This document shows, one piece after another, positions 1 through 9,755 of a stretch of DNA of 56,206 nucleotides (position 1 is the first letter of the stretch; every line of letters begins with the position of its first letter). The translations under genes and the position numbers were made by a program. The notes under the pieces were generated by a model. That model made no database searches and had not been told where the DNA came from. It saw nothing but the letters and a program-made list of their open reading frames with translations. Origin of the DNA: JAMDCX01 sp049977145 (lineage in GTDB: Bacteria > Planctomycetota > Phycisphaerae > WQYP01); NCBI GenBank assembly GCA_049977145.1, contig JBMFGW010000010.1, positions 1-56,206 on the forward strand, written 5' to 3'.

Positions 1-421
1 GTTCGCAGGCTCCGGTGGCGGATATCTGGATGCCGGTCCGTGGCTATCGGTTACCGGAACACGCGGTGATACCAGTGGTAACGAGGGACTGTACAATCCA
101 GGCCCCGGCCACTCGGGTGGATACACCGCCTTTGCCACCACTTCGGGGGTGCAGAATGTTTCGATTGTGCTTAATACAACGACACCACAGTGGACATTTC
201 AGGTTTTTAATAATGGCAATGCCGTTTCCTCCGTGGTGACGCTTGCGTCCAATCCCAGTATTGTCGGAGTCGCCATAGGCGACAACGGCAGTCCGATGGC
301 AAATGGTACGGTTTCTGATTTCAGCTTGACGGCTACACCGGTTCCGGAACCGGCCACGCTTGGCTTGGCGAGTATTGGAGCGATCAGCTTTTTTCTGGTA
401 AAGCGCCGCCGTCGTGCTTGA
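1..421 (+). CDS. PEP-CTERM sorting domain protein, C-terminal part (5' end outside window)
   Basis: The frame is open from the first bases of the window to a TGA at 419-421, so the start lies upstream. The visible 139 residues are Gly/Thr/Ser-rich and look like a secreted beta-rich domain, perhaps a lectin-like or LamG-like fold, which I cannot confirm. The C-terminus is a textbook PEP-CTERM signal: VPEPATLGL, a hydrophobic stretch, then KRRRRA. In this family the signal directs export and processing by an exosortase, usually to the envelope or an extracellular matrix. The next gene is a prepilin-like protein, a common pairing in Planctomycetes. No function beyond surface localisation can be read. 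Confidence 0.85.
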   Translation, partial: FAGSGGGYLDAGPWLSVTGTRGDTSGNEGLYNPGPGHSGGYTAFATTSGVQNVSIVLNTTTPQWTFQVFNNGNAVSSVVTLASNPSIVGVAIGDNGSPMANGTVSDFSLTATPVPEPATLGLASIGAISFFLVKRRRRA

Positions 422-511
422 ACGGATGTATACGTCGAGGTGTAAAGACAAACAGTGCCTGAGCCTTCCTGGCTATGTCCGCAGAAGTTGTTGCGGCAAA
501 GGAGAAACAAT

Positions 512-1495
512 ATGAAGCGTCGCGGATTTACCTTGGTGGAACTTTTGGTGGTGGTGTCTATTATTGCCCTGCTTATTGCGCTGCTTTTACCCGCATTATC
601 GCGGGCCAAGGAACTGGCGAATCGGGCGGTATGCTCCGCCAATATCGGCAGCATCATACAGTCAATGATTATCTACGCCCAAAGCAACAGAGATCAGTTT
701 CCAGCAGTGCCCGGCTCCGGATGGGGTGGGTACGCCAACTCAAACTGGTGGCCAAACTCCTTGCCATCCGACCCAACCGCGCAAGAAGCTGCGCAGGCCT
801 GGTTTACCCCAACCAGTTCGCCAGCTTCCGCTGATTGCCCTCTGGCTTGTTTATGGCTATTGGTACTTAATGGACAAATGACTCCTGCCGGCTTCATTTG
901 TCCATCCGATCCAATTGCTAACATTCCTTCTGCGGAATATTACTCAGTTACAGGTGGAACTTTGGCCGCCAACGGCGATTTTGGTGGCCCCAGCGGCCCT
1001 AATGGTACGAATTGGATGGTGGATGGGCGTGGCGAAAGTTACTCCATCGCCGATCCATGGCCCAATAACAGCATCTGGCCAAATTCCGGAGAGGGGGGCT
1101 GGTGGACAGGCAATGTCGGCAGTGATGTTCCCATCGTTAGTGATATGGCCCCCATGCAGGATGCCAACGCCACCGGAACACTGGAACGTCTGCCGACTAC
1201 CTTGCTGGCAGGTAACACCTACGGCAATTACATCTATAATTCTGGCAACCATAACGGCGATGGCCAAAATGTCGGCTTTGGTGATGGCCATGTGGCCTGG
1301 GAACTTAATCCGTACTGCGGCCAAAACGGTGATAATATCTTCACCTACGACACCAGCGGAGCGCCAAGCTCAACGAACACCAATCAGGTTGCGGTAACCC
1401 AACCCATTACCGATACGGTACTCATCAAGACGCTCACGCCGCCGTATGATGTCTGTATGGTGCCGGCGCGCGATGTGGCCACCGGCCAATGGTGA
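512..1495 (+). CDS. Prepilin-type N-terminal cleavage/methylation domain protein (DUF1559-like)
   Basis: A 327-residue protein starts at ATG 512 behind an AAGGAG site (499-504). The N-terminus MKRRGFTLVELLVVVSIIA is a type II/IV prepilin signal, with cleavage expected after Gly5, followed by a long hydrophobic helix. The C-terminal part contains a His followed by ten residues and DGHVAW (around 1251-1300), resembling the H-x9-DG motif of the large planctomycete pseudopilin-like family. These proteins are abundant in Planctomycetes. Their role, as pseudopilus or surface fibre subunits, is not established. It lies between a PEP-CTERM protein and two secreted glycosidases, which suggests an envelope or polysaccharide-processing locus. 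Confidence 0.88.
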   Translation: MKRRGFTLVELLVVVSIIALLIALLLPALSRAKELANRAVCSANIGSIIQSMIIYAQSNRDQFPAVPGSGWGGYANSNWWPNSLPSDPTAQEAAQAWFTPTSSPASADCPLACLWLLVLNGQMTPAGFICPSDPIANIPSAEYYSVTGGTLAANGDFGGPSGPNGTNWMVDGRGESYSIADPWPNNSIWPNSGEGGWWTGNVGSDVPIVSDMAPMQDANATGTLERLPTTLLAGNTYGNYIYNSGNHNGDGQNVGFGDGHVAWELNPYCGQNGDNIFTYDTSGAPSSTNTNQVAVTQPITDTVLIKTLTPPYDVCMVPARDVATGQW

Positions 1496-1561
1496 AGCCA
1501 GTACCGCCTTTGCTCGGCCTGAAATGGCCTGTGCACACGGACACTTCAGCGGAGTTTTAAT

Positions 1562-4414
1562 TTGAAACGCCGGGATCTTCTACGCGTTGCCATGAGTTCC
1601 ATGGCCTTGAGCGGTTTGGCGGCCTGTTCCCAGGAACCGCGCACGGAGACACGGTTTCCGCGCTGTTCGCGCCGCCGCGAGCTTTTTGATGCCAACTGGA
1701 AATTCCATCTTGTCGATGACTCCGCTTCGGTGCCGATTGAACACCCGGTGGCGATTCTGGAATGGCTCTGGAAACCGGGATTACCGGACCAGGCTGCTAC
1801 CATGGTCAACCCTGATCTGGACGTTTCCCATTGCGACTGGAAGACCACCACGACGGGTATCGCCCAGATACAACAGTTGGGTTATGCCTGGTTTCGCGCC
1901 ATCCTGCCACCCTGCGAAAATCCTAACCGCGTTCTACGTTTTTCCCACATTGACGCCAATGGAATTGTCTACCTTAACGGGGAAAAACTTCGTTATCATC
2001 AGGGATGGAATTACACCTTCGACGTACCGCTGGACTCCGCCTGGCGCGCAGGCAAAGCCAACGTTGTTGTGGTGCTGGTACACAACACGCTGGGAGTCGG
2101 CGGCATTACCGGGCCGGTGACCTTCGGTTATTTACCGGTGGGCGCACCATGCTTTAGCCGCCCTGATCTGAATGACCGCCAGTGGCGGCAGGTGCATTTG
2201 CCGCATGATTATGTTATTGAGGGCCAATACAATTTACAGTTGCCCAATGGCGCACTGCCCTTGCGCCCGGCTTGGTACCGCAAACACTTTCCCTTGGCTA
2301 AATCCGATCAGGGCCGATCGATCTGGATCACCTTTGACGGTGTTTATAAATTTGCCGAAGTTTACTTGAATGGTCATTACCTGGGCGGACATGAGGGCGG
2401 TTATACGCCATTCCGGTTTGATATTACGCCTTATGCCAACTATGGCGGTGAAAATGTACTGGCCGTGCATGTGGACCCGCGATGTCCACAGCATGGATGG
2501 TATGAGGGGGGAGGTATTTACCGCCATGTCTGGCTCAATGTGGCGGATCATCTGCATGTGGCGCCATGGGGCGTGTATGTTACCAGCACGGTGCACAATG
2601 TGCGTAATAATCCCTGGGCGGAATTCAGCATCCAAACGAATGTGATCAATCAATCCAATAATGATCAGACTTGTAATGTTGTTTCCAATATCCTCGATCC
2701 CGCAGGCAGGAGCGTCGCAACGCAATCGAATTTACTGACGGTTCCCGCAGGCAAAGCAACGCTGTGCCAACAGACGGCAATTATCCAACAGGCTCTGCTA
2801 TGGTCGCTGGAGGCGCGGAACCTGTATCAGCTTGTTACTGGAATTTATCGGGACGGTATGCTTGTGGACACGCATACGCAATCATTTGGTATTCGCACAA
2901 TCCGATTTGATCCTGACAATGGCTTTTTTCTCAATGAGCAGCGGGTGGAACTCCAAGGCACCTGCAATCATCAGGATTTTGTCGGCGTGGGCATTGCCGC
3001 TCCGGACAGCCTCTGGTATTGGCGTGTTCGCAAGCTTAAGGAAATTGGCTGCAACGCCATAAGGTGTTCACATAATCTCATGGCTCCCGCCTTTTACGAC
3101 GCCTGCGATCAACTCGGCGTACTGGTTATGGATGAAAATCGACGATTAAGTGACAGCTTTGCCGCAAAAACCAGTGTGGGCGATTGTTATAAAAATACCT
3201 GGCATATCGATGAAATGGTTTTGCAGGATCGTAACCATCCCAGTGTCATTATGTGGTCGTTATGCAACGAAGAATGGATGGTACAAAACAGCCAATGGGG
3301 CGAGAACGTATTCCAATACCTCATGCGGTCTGTAAAGGAATTAGATGCCACCCGCCCTGTTACGTGCGCGATGAACAGCGACTGGGGCGGCGGGCCAGCC
3401 AGTGGCTGGAATGCGGAATTTACCCATCTTCATGGTTTTAGCATCGTCGAAAATTTACAAGGTTGCAACTACGGTTCGCGGGACTATGCCCGCTGGCATG
3501 CGGCTTTTCCGGGCCATCCAATGTTCGCCAGTGAAATGGGGAATAATGCCAGCGTTCGCGGCATTTACCAGAACGACCCGTCCAAGGGCTATGTCAGCGC
3601 CTATGTCGGCGATCCGGAAGGCGCTTGGCGGCCTGTTGCGGTTCATAGGTTCATGGCCGGAGGCTTTGTCTGGACCGGCTTTGATTATCGCGGCGGGTGC
3701 AATGCGCCGGACATCAATGCCAGTTTCGGTATTTTGGATATGTGCGGATTCCCCAAGGACAACGCCATGTATTACAAGGCCTGGTGGAGCAAGCAACCGC
3801 TGGTGCATATTTTCCCGCATTGGAATTGGCCGGGGCGGGAAGGGAAGACCATTACGGTCTGGTGTTACAGTAATTGCGATGAAATAGAATTGCTGGTTAA
3901 TGGCATAAGCGCCGGACGAAAAAACATGCCGCGTCTTTCTCATTTGCAATGGGATGTGCCGTACCACCCCGGAGCCATCGTGGGCATCGGCTATAGAAAT
4001 GGGGTGGTCGTGGCATCACATGTTATCCAAACCACGGCAGCGCCGGCAGCGCTGCGATTGATCCCCGACCGTACCGTGTTGCAGGCGGATGGCGAAGATA
4101 TTGTGCCTGTTGCGGTGGCGGTGATTGATGCCGCCGGGCGCATGGTCCCCACCGCCAACAACAAAGTTTTATTCAGCGTCACGGGGGCGGGTGTAAATGC
4201 GGGCGTTGGTAACGGGGACCCCAGTTGCCATGAACCCAATCAGGCTGATTACCGCAGCGCGTTTAATGGTCTGTGTATGGTGCTGGTGCGGGCCACCACA
4301 CAGCCGGGAAAAGTTCTTGTGGAAGCCCGCGCGGCGGGATTGCGGCCCGACGGCGTAGTGATAGATTCGCGGCGCGGGCGCGCCGAAAGACAACGTAGGA
4401 GCCGGTCCATCTAA
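1562..4414 (+). CDS. Glycoside hydrolase family 2 protein (beta-galactosidase-like), Tat lipoprotein
   Basis: A 950-residue protein starts at TTG 1562, preceded by GGAG at 1551-1554. The N-terminus has a twin arginine (KRRDLLR) and a lipobox LAAC with Cys22, so it is probably a Tat-exported lipoprotein. Residues 40-190 form an extra jelly-roll-like module. The usual GH2 sugar-binding domain follows (WYRKHF, then GGHEGGYTPFRFDIT). The TIM barrel carries the expected acid/base NE (Glu570 in CNEEW) and nucleophile (Glu658 in SEMG). The C-terminus has DUF4982-like and Big-like beta domains. It should remove terminal beta-linked sugars from polysaccharide outside the cytoplasm; the exact substrate cannot be read. 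Pairing with the next glycosidase suggests joint degradation of one glycan. Confidence 0.9.
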   Translation: MKRRDLLRVAMSSMALSGLAACSQEPRTETRFPRCSRRRELFDANWKFHLVDDSASVPIEHPVAILEWLWKPGLPDQAATMVNPDLDVSHCDWKTTTTGIAQIQQLGYAWFRAILPPCENPNRVLRFSHIDANGIVYLNGEKLRYHQGWNYTFDVPLDSAWRAGKANVVVVLVHNTLGVGGITGPVTFGYLPVGAPCFSRPDLNDRQWRQVHLPHDYVIEGQYNLQLPNGALPLRPAWYRKHFPLAKSDQGRSIWITFDGVYKFAEVYLNGHYLGGHEGGYTPFRFDITPYANYGGENVLAVHVDPRCPQHGWYEGGGIYRHVWLNVADHLHVAPWGVYVTSTVHNVRNNPWAEFSIQTNVINQSNNDQTCNVVSNILDPAGRSVATQSNLLTVPAGKATLCQQTAIIQQALLWSLEARNLYQLVTGIYRDGMLVDTHTQSFGIRTIRFDPDNGFFLNEQRVELQGTCNHQDFVGVGIAAPDSLWYWRVRKLKEIGCNAIRCSHNLMAPAFYDACDQLGVLVMDENRRLSDSFAAKTSVGDCYKNTWHIDEMVLQDRNHPSVIMWSLCNEEWMVQNSQWGENVFQYLMRSVKELDATRPVTCAMNSDWGGGPASGWNAEFTHLHGFSIVENLQGCNYGSRDYARWHAAFPGHPMFASEMGNNASVRGIYQNDPSKGYVSAYVGDPEGAWRPVAVHRFMAGGFVWTGFDYRGGCNAPDINASFGILDMCGFPKDNAMYYKAWWSKQPLVHIFPHWNWPGREGKTITVWCYSNCDEIELLVNGISAGRKNMPRLSHLQWDVPYHPGAIVGIGYRNGVVVASHVIQTTAAPAALRLIPDRTVLQADGEDIVPVAVAVIDAAGRMVPTANNKVLFSVTGAGVNAGVGNGDPSCHEPNQADYRSAFNGLCMVLVRATTQPGKVLVEARAAGLRPDGVVIDSRRGRAERQRRSRSI

Positions 4415-4510
4415 TCAAACCGCTGGTACGCTATACTATCGGGGCCTTAGAAGGTAGGCCGCATCACGAATTATTGTTTAAGATGATGATAATCGAAAGG
4501 AAAAGTGTCC

Positions 4511-6769
4511 ATGCAACGACGTGAATTTATCGCCACCCTCGGAGCTGCTTCTCTGGCGGCCGGCCATTTGGATTCGCTGGCCGCCAACATCTCGGCGGCG
4601 GTGGCGCCATCACCGCGGGCCGCAGGCAAGGCGGTAATTCCATCGGCGGATGAATTGGCCGGTCAATGGATGAGTTTTGGCGATTTACACACGCTGCCGA
4701 CGGTCAACAATACGTTGGGTGGATGCCAGGTCGGCACGGATTTGTTTTCCGTTCAGGCCCTTGAGTTTCCTCCCTACTGCCAAGGCGGCGGAAGCCGCAC
4801 CGGCCCAAATCCGGCGGGCGGCGTGCGAATTTTTGATTCTTCGCCACAGTGGGGCAGTAACGGGGCCTTACGTATCAATGGGGTGCTGGTAGCTACAGCC
4901 GCGTTTCGCTGGTTTCCCTATCAGGTGCTGCGCCGGGCTTCCATCGGCAACGGCAACTTGCAACTCGAATCCACCACGCGATTACGGCAGCGCACGGTGC
5001 TGTGGCAGTTGGTGATCAAAAATGACGGCCCGCGACCGCAACACGCCAAAGTTGAGGCCTCGCTATTAGGCATGATACGGCGGGTACCCGATGGCTGGAC
5101 CTGGGACATCCCGCGACCTGAAAATCCACACGAATTTAAGGCGGCCCTTGCGGATGTCGGTCGTGTCTTGGTTATCAGCGACAGCCGCACGTCAACATGC
5201 GTGGCGTTCGCTTTCGGATCCGGCACTCCGGATCAACTGACCGCTAAAGATGCCGGGGGAACAGCTTTCTGGAATTTGCAAATTGAACCGGGACATAGTG
5301 TCACTATTGAGGTGGTCATGGCGGTGGGAGATCAGGCACCGCAGGTGACTGCCGATGCCATGCACAGTGCCAAAGCGTTTATCCCCATGTTTGAGGAAGC
5401 GCGGCAGGATTGGGATAACACATTTCACGCGGCGTTCCAGCCCGGTAATAAATTATTTTCCGGTCATTTACCGACGCTGGAAACCGCCGATGCGGACATT
5501 CGCCGTGTGTATTACGTTTCCGTGGTGTCCCTGTTGGCAATGTTTCGGCGCAATTTTCCCGTTGCGCCGCACGCTTATATCACTGCCAGCCCCCAGTATG
5601 GCGCTTCGTTGATGTACTTCTGGGACACGTTTACCTGGGCTACCATCCATGCGTTACTGGACCCGGTGGATATGAAAAATATGCTCCGCCGCTGGTTAAA
5701 TCTTAACATTCATTCCTGTTATGCCCAGGATATGCTTTCGGGCCATGGCGTCGGTCCATGGTATAGCTTTAACGATTTTGTCGTCTTCAACCAATTTGTA
5801 ACCTACATCCGAATCACCGGTGATAAGGCATTTCTGGAGGAGAATGTTGCCGGACGATCGGTCATGGATCAGTTGGAACAAATGGCGCTATGGTGGAAAC
5901 GGCTGGTTAAATCTTATAGTCCGCTGGCGGATTACGGGGCCTCATGGAATCTTCTGGAATGCGTGCCGACGTACACGCATGTGGTCGTATCGCTTAATGC
6001 CGCCAACGTCTGGATGATGCGACAAACTGCGGAGTTAAGGGCCGCGCAAGGGAAACAATCCCGTGCTCTCCGGCTGCGGCAAGAGGCGGATCGTCTGGCC
6101 GGCGAAGTGCTGAAGCTGTATGTGCCGGGATCTGGTTATTGGAATACCGTGCAGCCGGATGGTGCGCGGGTGCCGGTGCGTCACTGCATTGATTTTTTCA
6201 CGGTGGCGTATTGCATGGCCGACGATTTATCAGCTTCCATGAAGCGTGAAATGACGGATTTTGTTAAAAAGCAACTGCTCACCGATCACTGGATGCGGGC
6301 CTTGTCACTGGAAGACCCCGCCGCGCCGGAATCCAATCGCCCCGATCATGGCCCCATGGGCGCTTACGATGCCTGGCCACCATTTACCATGGAAGCTTTG
6401 TGCCGCTTGGGGGATTGGTCGCACGCGACCGCGTTTCTGCGGCGTTGTGCCGAGGTCACACAGGAAGGGCCTTATGGCCAATCTCATGAACTTCTTACCA
6501 CCGGATCGGACTCCCCGGTGCGTAAGGCGTTACGCGGTGAACAGGTGTACAATGCTTCCTGCGCCGGGGCGTTCGCGGAAATTATCATCCGGAATTTTTT
6601 TGGTTTGCAATGTCGCTTTGATGGGACATTGGACCTCTTTGTGCCACAGGCGGTACGCGGGTTTGAAGGTTCCCTGAAAAATATCGGGTTGCGGGGACGA
6701 ATCTTTGATATTCATAGTGGTGCCAGTGGAATCAAGTTGATCGCTAATGCGCCGATAGAGGCCAAGTAA
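4511..6769 (+). CDS. Tat-exported (alpha/alpha)6-barrel (six-hairpin) glycosidase-like protein
   Basis: I chose ATG 4511 (MQRREFIATLG), about ten bases after AAAGG; a GTG at 4505 is the alternative. The start carries a Tat signal (RREFI) and an Ala-rich h-region. Residues 30-310 look like a beta-sandwich domain. The rest, with WDTFTWATIHALL, SWNLLECVPTYTH and DHGPMGAYDAWPP, is typical of six-hairpin glycosidases of the trehalase/GH63/GH15 type. I cannot assign the exact family or substrate. It follows the GH2 gene by 90 bases, which contain a possible -10 (TATACT near 4431), so it may have its own promoter. The likely role is periplasmic glycan breakdown. Confidence 0.75.
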   Translation: MQRREFIATLGAASLAAGHLDSLAANISAAVAPSPRAAGKAVIPSADELAGQWMSFGDLHTLPTVNNTLGGCQVGTDLFSVQALEFPPYCQGGGSRTGPNPAGGVRIFDSSPQWGSNGALRINGVLVATAAFRWFPYQVLRRASIGNGNLQLESTTRLRQRTVLWQLVIKNDGPRPQHAKVEASLLGMIRRVPDGWTWDIPRPENPHEFKAALADVGRVLVISDSRTSTCVAFAFGSGTPDQLTAKDAGGTAFWNLQIEPGHSVTIEVVMAVGDQAPQVTADAMHSAKAFIPMFEEARQDWDNTFHAAFQPGNKLFSGHLPTLETADADIRRVYYVSVVSLLAMFRRNFPVAPHAYITASPQYGASLMYFWDTFTWATIHALLDPVDMKNMLRRWLNLNIHSCYAQDMLSGHGVGPWYSFNDFVVFNQFVTYIRITGDKAFLEENVAGRSVMDQLEQMALWWKRLVKSYSPLADYGASWNLLECVPTYTHVVVSLNAANVWMMRQTAELRAAQGKQSRALRLRQEADRLAGEVLKLYVPGSGYWNTVQPDGARVPVRHCIDFFTVAYCMADDLSASMKREMTDFVKKQLLTDHWMRALSLEDPAAPESNRPDHGPMGAYDAWPPFTMEALCRLGDWSHATAFLRRCAEVTQEGPYGQSHELLTTGSDSPVRKALRGEQVYNASCAGAFAEIIIRNFFGLQCRFDGTLDLFVPQAVRGFEGSLKNIGLRGRIFDIHSGASGIKLIANAPIEAK

Positions 6770-6772
6770 CAC

Positions 6773-6846
6773 TGGGCGTTGAAGGACTCGAACCTTCGAC
6801 CTTACGGGTGTGATCCGTACGCTCTAACCAACTGAGCTAAACGCCC
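6773..6846 (-). tRNA. tRNA-Val(CAC)
   Basis: On the minus strand the sequence folds into a full cloverleaf. The seven-pair acceptor stem is GGGCGTT/AACGCCC, the D stem GCTC/GAGC, the anticodon stem TACGG/CCGTA and the T stem GAAGG/CCTTC with loop TTCGAGT. The anticodon loop ATCACAC gives anticodon CAC (plus-strand 6810-6812), which reads GUG valine codons. The discriminator base is A and the CCA tail is not encoded. Confidence 0.96.
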
Positions 6847-6999
6847 GAACACCACAATGGTATATTAACGGAATGCCAGATCTGATTCAATGCAGCGTGG
6901 CCGATGACATCGGGGAGCACGTAACAAGAATCGGAGGATGGTGGCGTTGGGTTTTCGTCAGATCAACCTGGGACTTGCGGGGGCAATCATGTTCCGACC

Positions 7000-7845
7000 T
7001 TAAGTCAGAAGCATATTATCAATCAAGCGGGTGGTACCCAGTTTGACCGCCACTAATAATACGGCAGGGCGACTGATAAGACCACTGAATGGAGTCAGCG
7101 TTTCCGCATGGCAGGCCAGGGCATATTGGACCTCCATACCGGCTTGGCTGATAAGCGTATACATTGCGGATTGCAGCGTTGCCGCATCACGTTGGCCACG
7201 GTGGTATTGGTCACTGGCGGCGCTCAACGCCTGGTAAATGGCGCTGGCACAGGCACGTTGTGGAACTGATAAATACCGGTTACGGCTGCTCATGGCTAGA
7301 CCATCCGGTTCGCGTATGGTTGGGGCGGTGATAATTTCCACCGGCATATTCAAATCAGCCACCATCCGCCGCAAGATCAGTTGCTGTTGAAAATCCTTCT
7401 GACCCAAAATCATGACCTCCGGCTGAACTAGATTCAGTAATTTCGCCACCACGGTGGCCACACCCCGGAAATGTCCGGGCCGGACAGCGCCTTCGAGTAC
7501 TTCGCCCAGCGGCCCCGGATCGATGGTAATTGTGGAGCCGGCTGGATACATTTCTTCGGGTGACGGTGCGAAAACAACATCCGCGTTCCACCGTGTCAGA
7601 TGGGCCAGGTCCAATTTGAATGGCCGGGGATATTTATGAAAGTCTTCATGGGGGCCAAATTGGGTGGGATTAACGAAAATTGAAGTTACGACAATTCCAT
7701 GTGTTCCCGCTATTTTCCGGGCCATTTGTATCAAACTGCCATGGCCCTCATGCAAAGCTCCCATGGTGGGAATAAAAATAAGTTTTCCGCATTCGGCAGA
7801 TCGTCGGTAACTCCGCAAATCAGCAATAGTCTTACATATTTTCAT
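7000..7845 (-). CDS. panC: Pantothenate synthetase
   Basis: A 281-residue protein, the normal family length. PanC joins pantoate and beta-alanine with ATP in coenzyme A synthesis, in the cytosol. The ATP-binding PTMGALHEGH signature is at residues 27-36, followed by TSIFVNPTQFGP and the MILGQKDFQQ stretch with its KDFQQ core. It is followed on the other side by the tRNA-Val. It lies eight bases downstream of folK on the same strand, so the two vitamin/cofactor genes are probably cotranscribed. Confidence 0.96.
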   Translation of the reverse strand: MKICKTIADLRSYRRSAECGKLIFIPTMGALHEGHGSLIQMARKIAGTHGIVVTSIFVNPTQFGPHEDFHKYPRPFKLDLAHLTRWNADVVFAPSPEEMYPAGSTITIDPGPLGEVLEGAVRPGHFRGVATVVAKLLNLVQPEVMILGQKDFQQQLILRRMVADLNMPVEIITAPTIREPDGLAMSSRNRYLSVPQRACASAIYQALSAASDQYHRGQRDAATLQSAMYTLISQAGMEVQYALACHAETLTPFSGLISRPAVLLVAVKLGTTRLIDNMLLT

Positions 7846-7853
7846 TTGTTATC

Positions 7854-8354
7854 TCATGCTTGTTGGATGGGAACACCCGGCTCTACGGGACAGGCACGCA
7901 ATAAAGTCAGGATGGATTTCCCCAGCCGCGGATGAATCAGCTCTGGAGCGATCTGGGCCAGAGGCCGCAACACGAAAATCCGTTCGTGCATACGCGGATG
8001 TGGAATTTCCAATTCCGGATTATCCAAAAATAGATTATCATACAGGAGAATATCAAGATCAATAATACGGGGTCCATGGCGTATTTCGCGGTTCCGATCA
8101 CGTCCGGTATCACGTTCAATAGTGAATAAAGCCAGAAGCAGTGTTTCCGGAAGTAAATCAGTGGCCAAGCGCGCTACGGCATTAAGATAATCGCCCTGCC
8201 CGGACGGCCCGCCCACCGGTGCGGTGTTGATGAAATCCGAAACCATTTCCACCTGCGTGGCGGGCAGCCGCGCAATAGCCGCCAACGCCTGTCGCAGATT
8301 CTCCGCGCGGTTACCGAGATTACTGCCCAGTGCGATATAACAGATGGATGCCAT
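7854..8354 (-). CDS. folK: 2-amino-4-hydroxy-6-hydroxymethyldihydropteridine pyrophosphokinase
   Basis: I place the start at ATG 8354 (MASICYIALGSNLGNR), giving 166 residues, the usual HPPK length; a longer in-frame start at 8393 would run into the upstream gene. The enzyme transfers pyrophosphate from ATP to the pterin in folate synthesis. Visible hallmarks are YIALGSNLGNR at the N-terminus and GPRIIDLDILLYDN (positions near 8010-8070), which contains the metal-binding DxD. It sits between a GT87 gene and panC on the minus strand with short spacing. Confidence 0.96.
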   Translation of the reverse strand: MASICYIALGSNLGNRAENLRQALAAIARLPATQVEMVSDFINTAPVGGPSGQGDYLNAVARLATDLLPETLLLALFTIERDTGRDRNREIRHGPRIIDLDILLYDNLFLDNPELEIPHPRMHERIFVLRPLAQIAPELIHPRLGKSILTLLRACPVEPGVPIQQA

Positions 8355-8370
8355 GCAGTAGTATTTCCGT

Positions 8371-9708
8371 TCAGATGGTTCGGGAAACCCCATCCGGTGT
8401 CGCGGGATGAATTTCTTTCTCCTGCGGCCGGGCGGTAAAAATTACCAGCATCAGTAATACCGACGCCCAAAGTGATACGCTAATAGTTAATAACCAACGG
8501 TGTCCATCGGGGCCGAAGAGCTTTCCAACATCGGTGGTCAAAAACATAAGAAAAGCAGCCACCGATAACGCGATCAACGCGCGTCGCCGCGTGATATAGG
8601 GCAGCAGCGGATCGGACAGAATCATACCCGTTGCCGCCAAGGTGAAAATCAGGGTAACAAAATGCGGTACCCAGGTGCGAGGCGAGGCCCAGAGCATAAA
8701 CGCCGCCACGCCGCCAATTTCCAGCACATATCGCCGATGCCGCAGTGTTGGAAGTCGCTGGCGCGACCACCATAAGCCCACCACACCGATGGCCAGGAGC
8801 ACTATGCGGATGATCATATCGGAAACCGGGGCGGGCAGGTTGATCACATTGACATAATGGGGTGGATGGAGTTGATTCGGGTGCATGGGAAAAGCCGGAA
8901 TATGGCGAATCAGCCTGGAGATAAATACGGGAATAGACTGCCCGACAAAATAGGTTAGATGTCCTCCCTGAAGATAAGGTACAATCATAATGCGTGTCCA
9001 TTCGCGCAGCCAGAGCAGATTTTGATGCCAACCGAAGATAGCTGCGGGAAGCAACAGTAACCCTAGTATCAACCCGCCGATAATTCCCCCTGTCACGGAC
9101 CATTGCCGCTTCCATAAAAAATAAATCAGAAAGACCAGTGGCGTAACTTTAATGCACACCGCGATGCCAACAAGAATTCCGCCAGTCCATTTCCAGCCCG
9201 GTGCATCCAATTGCGCCGCGCACAGCCCCAGCGCCAGCGGCAACAGCATGAGCAGATTCGTCTGCCCCTCTTGAATATCGCCCAATACAGGCCATAACCA
9301 GACCGCCAAAATCAACAGTATAGCCGTTAGCGACAGTTTAACTCCCGCCTGTTGGGTCATACGATACACGGCCCAAAATATGCCGATACAAAAAACATAT
9401 TTGCACAATGCCCAGATCCATTCCGCATTCGGCGGGGAAAACCAAGTCAAGGGGCCAAAAATCGCAAGCGTAAACGGTGGTGTGGGAAACGTATCACTGG
9501 TATACGGCACATGGTGTTGGATGAACGGCGGCACCACCACCATCCAGCGGTCAAAGTCATTGACGTAATGTGTGGAGAGGGTTTTCTCCCGGTGCAGCAC
9601 CCGTGCGCGCGCCTGAAATGCCGCTACAATCGTGATGATCAGCCCCACGACGAGAATGATACTGATCGCGATCTGGTTCCGGGATAATTGTGTGGTCGTC
9701 TTATTCAC
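8371..9708 (-). CDS. GT87-family (DUF2029) polyprenyl-phosphate-dependent membrane glycosyltransferase
   Basis: A 445-residue integral membrane protein with about eleven hydrophobic segments. The pattern fits GT87: an early periplasmic loop with FPTPPFTLAIFGPL, GQTNLLMLLPLAL, and GGILVGIAVCIKVTPLVF. Members use a lipid-linked sugar donor such as polyprenyl-phosphomannose to glycosylate lipids or polymers outside the membrane. The acceptor cannot be inferred. It ends 16 bases before the folK start, so it shares a transcript with folK and panC although the functions are unrelated. Confidence 0.75.
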   Translation of the reverse strand: MNKTTTQLSRNQIAISIILVVGLIITIVAAFQARARVLHREKTLSTHYVNDFDRWMVVVPPFIQHHVPYTSDTFPTPPFTLAIFGPLTWFSPPNAEWIWALCKYVFCIGIFWAVYRMTQQAGVKLSLTAILLILAVWLWPVLGDIQEGQTNLLMLLPLALGLCAAQLDAPGWKWTGGILVGIAVCIKVTPLVFLIYFLWKRQWSVTGGIIGGLILGLLLLPAAIFGWHQNLLWLREWTRIMIVPYLQGGHLTYFVGQSIPVFISRLIRHIPAFPMHPNQLHPPHYVNVINLPAPVSDMIIRIVLLAIGVVGLWWSRQRLPTLRHRRYVLEIGGVAAFMLWASPRTWVPHFVTLIFTLAATGMILSDPLLPYITRRRALIALSVAAFLMFLTTDVGKLFGPDGHRWLLTISVSLWASVLLMLVIFTARPQEKEIHPATPDGVSRTI

Positions 9709-9755
9709 GTCGTGAACCGCTTCTTCCCGTGACCGCCATAAACCGGCGACACCAT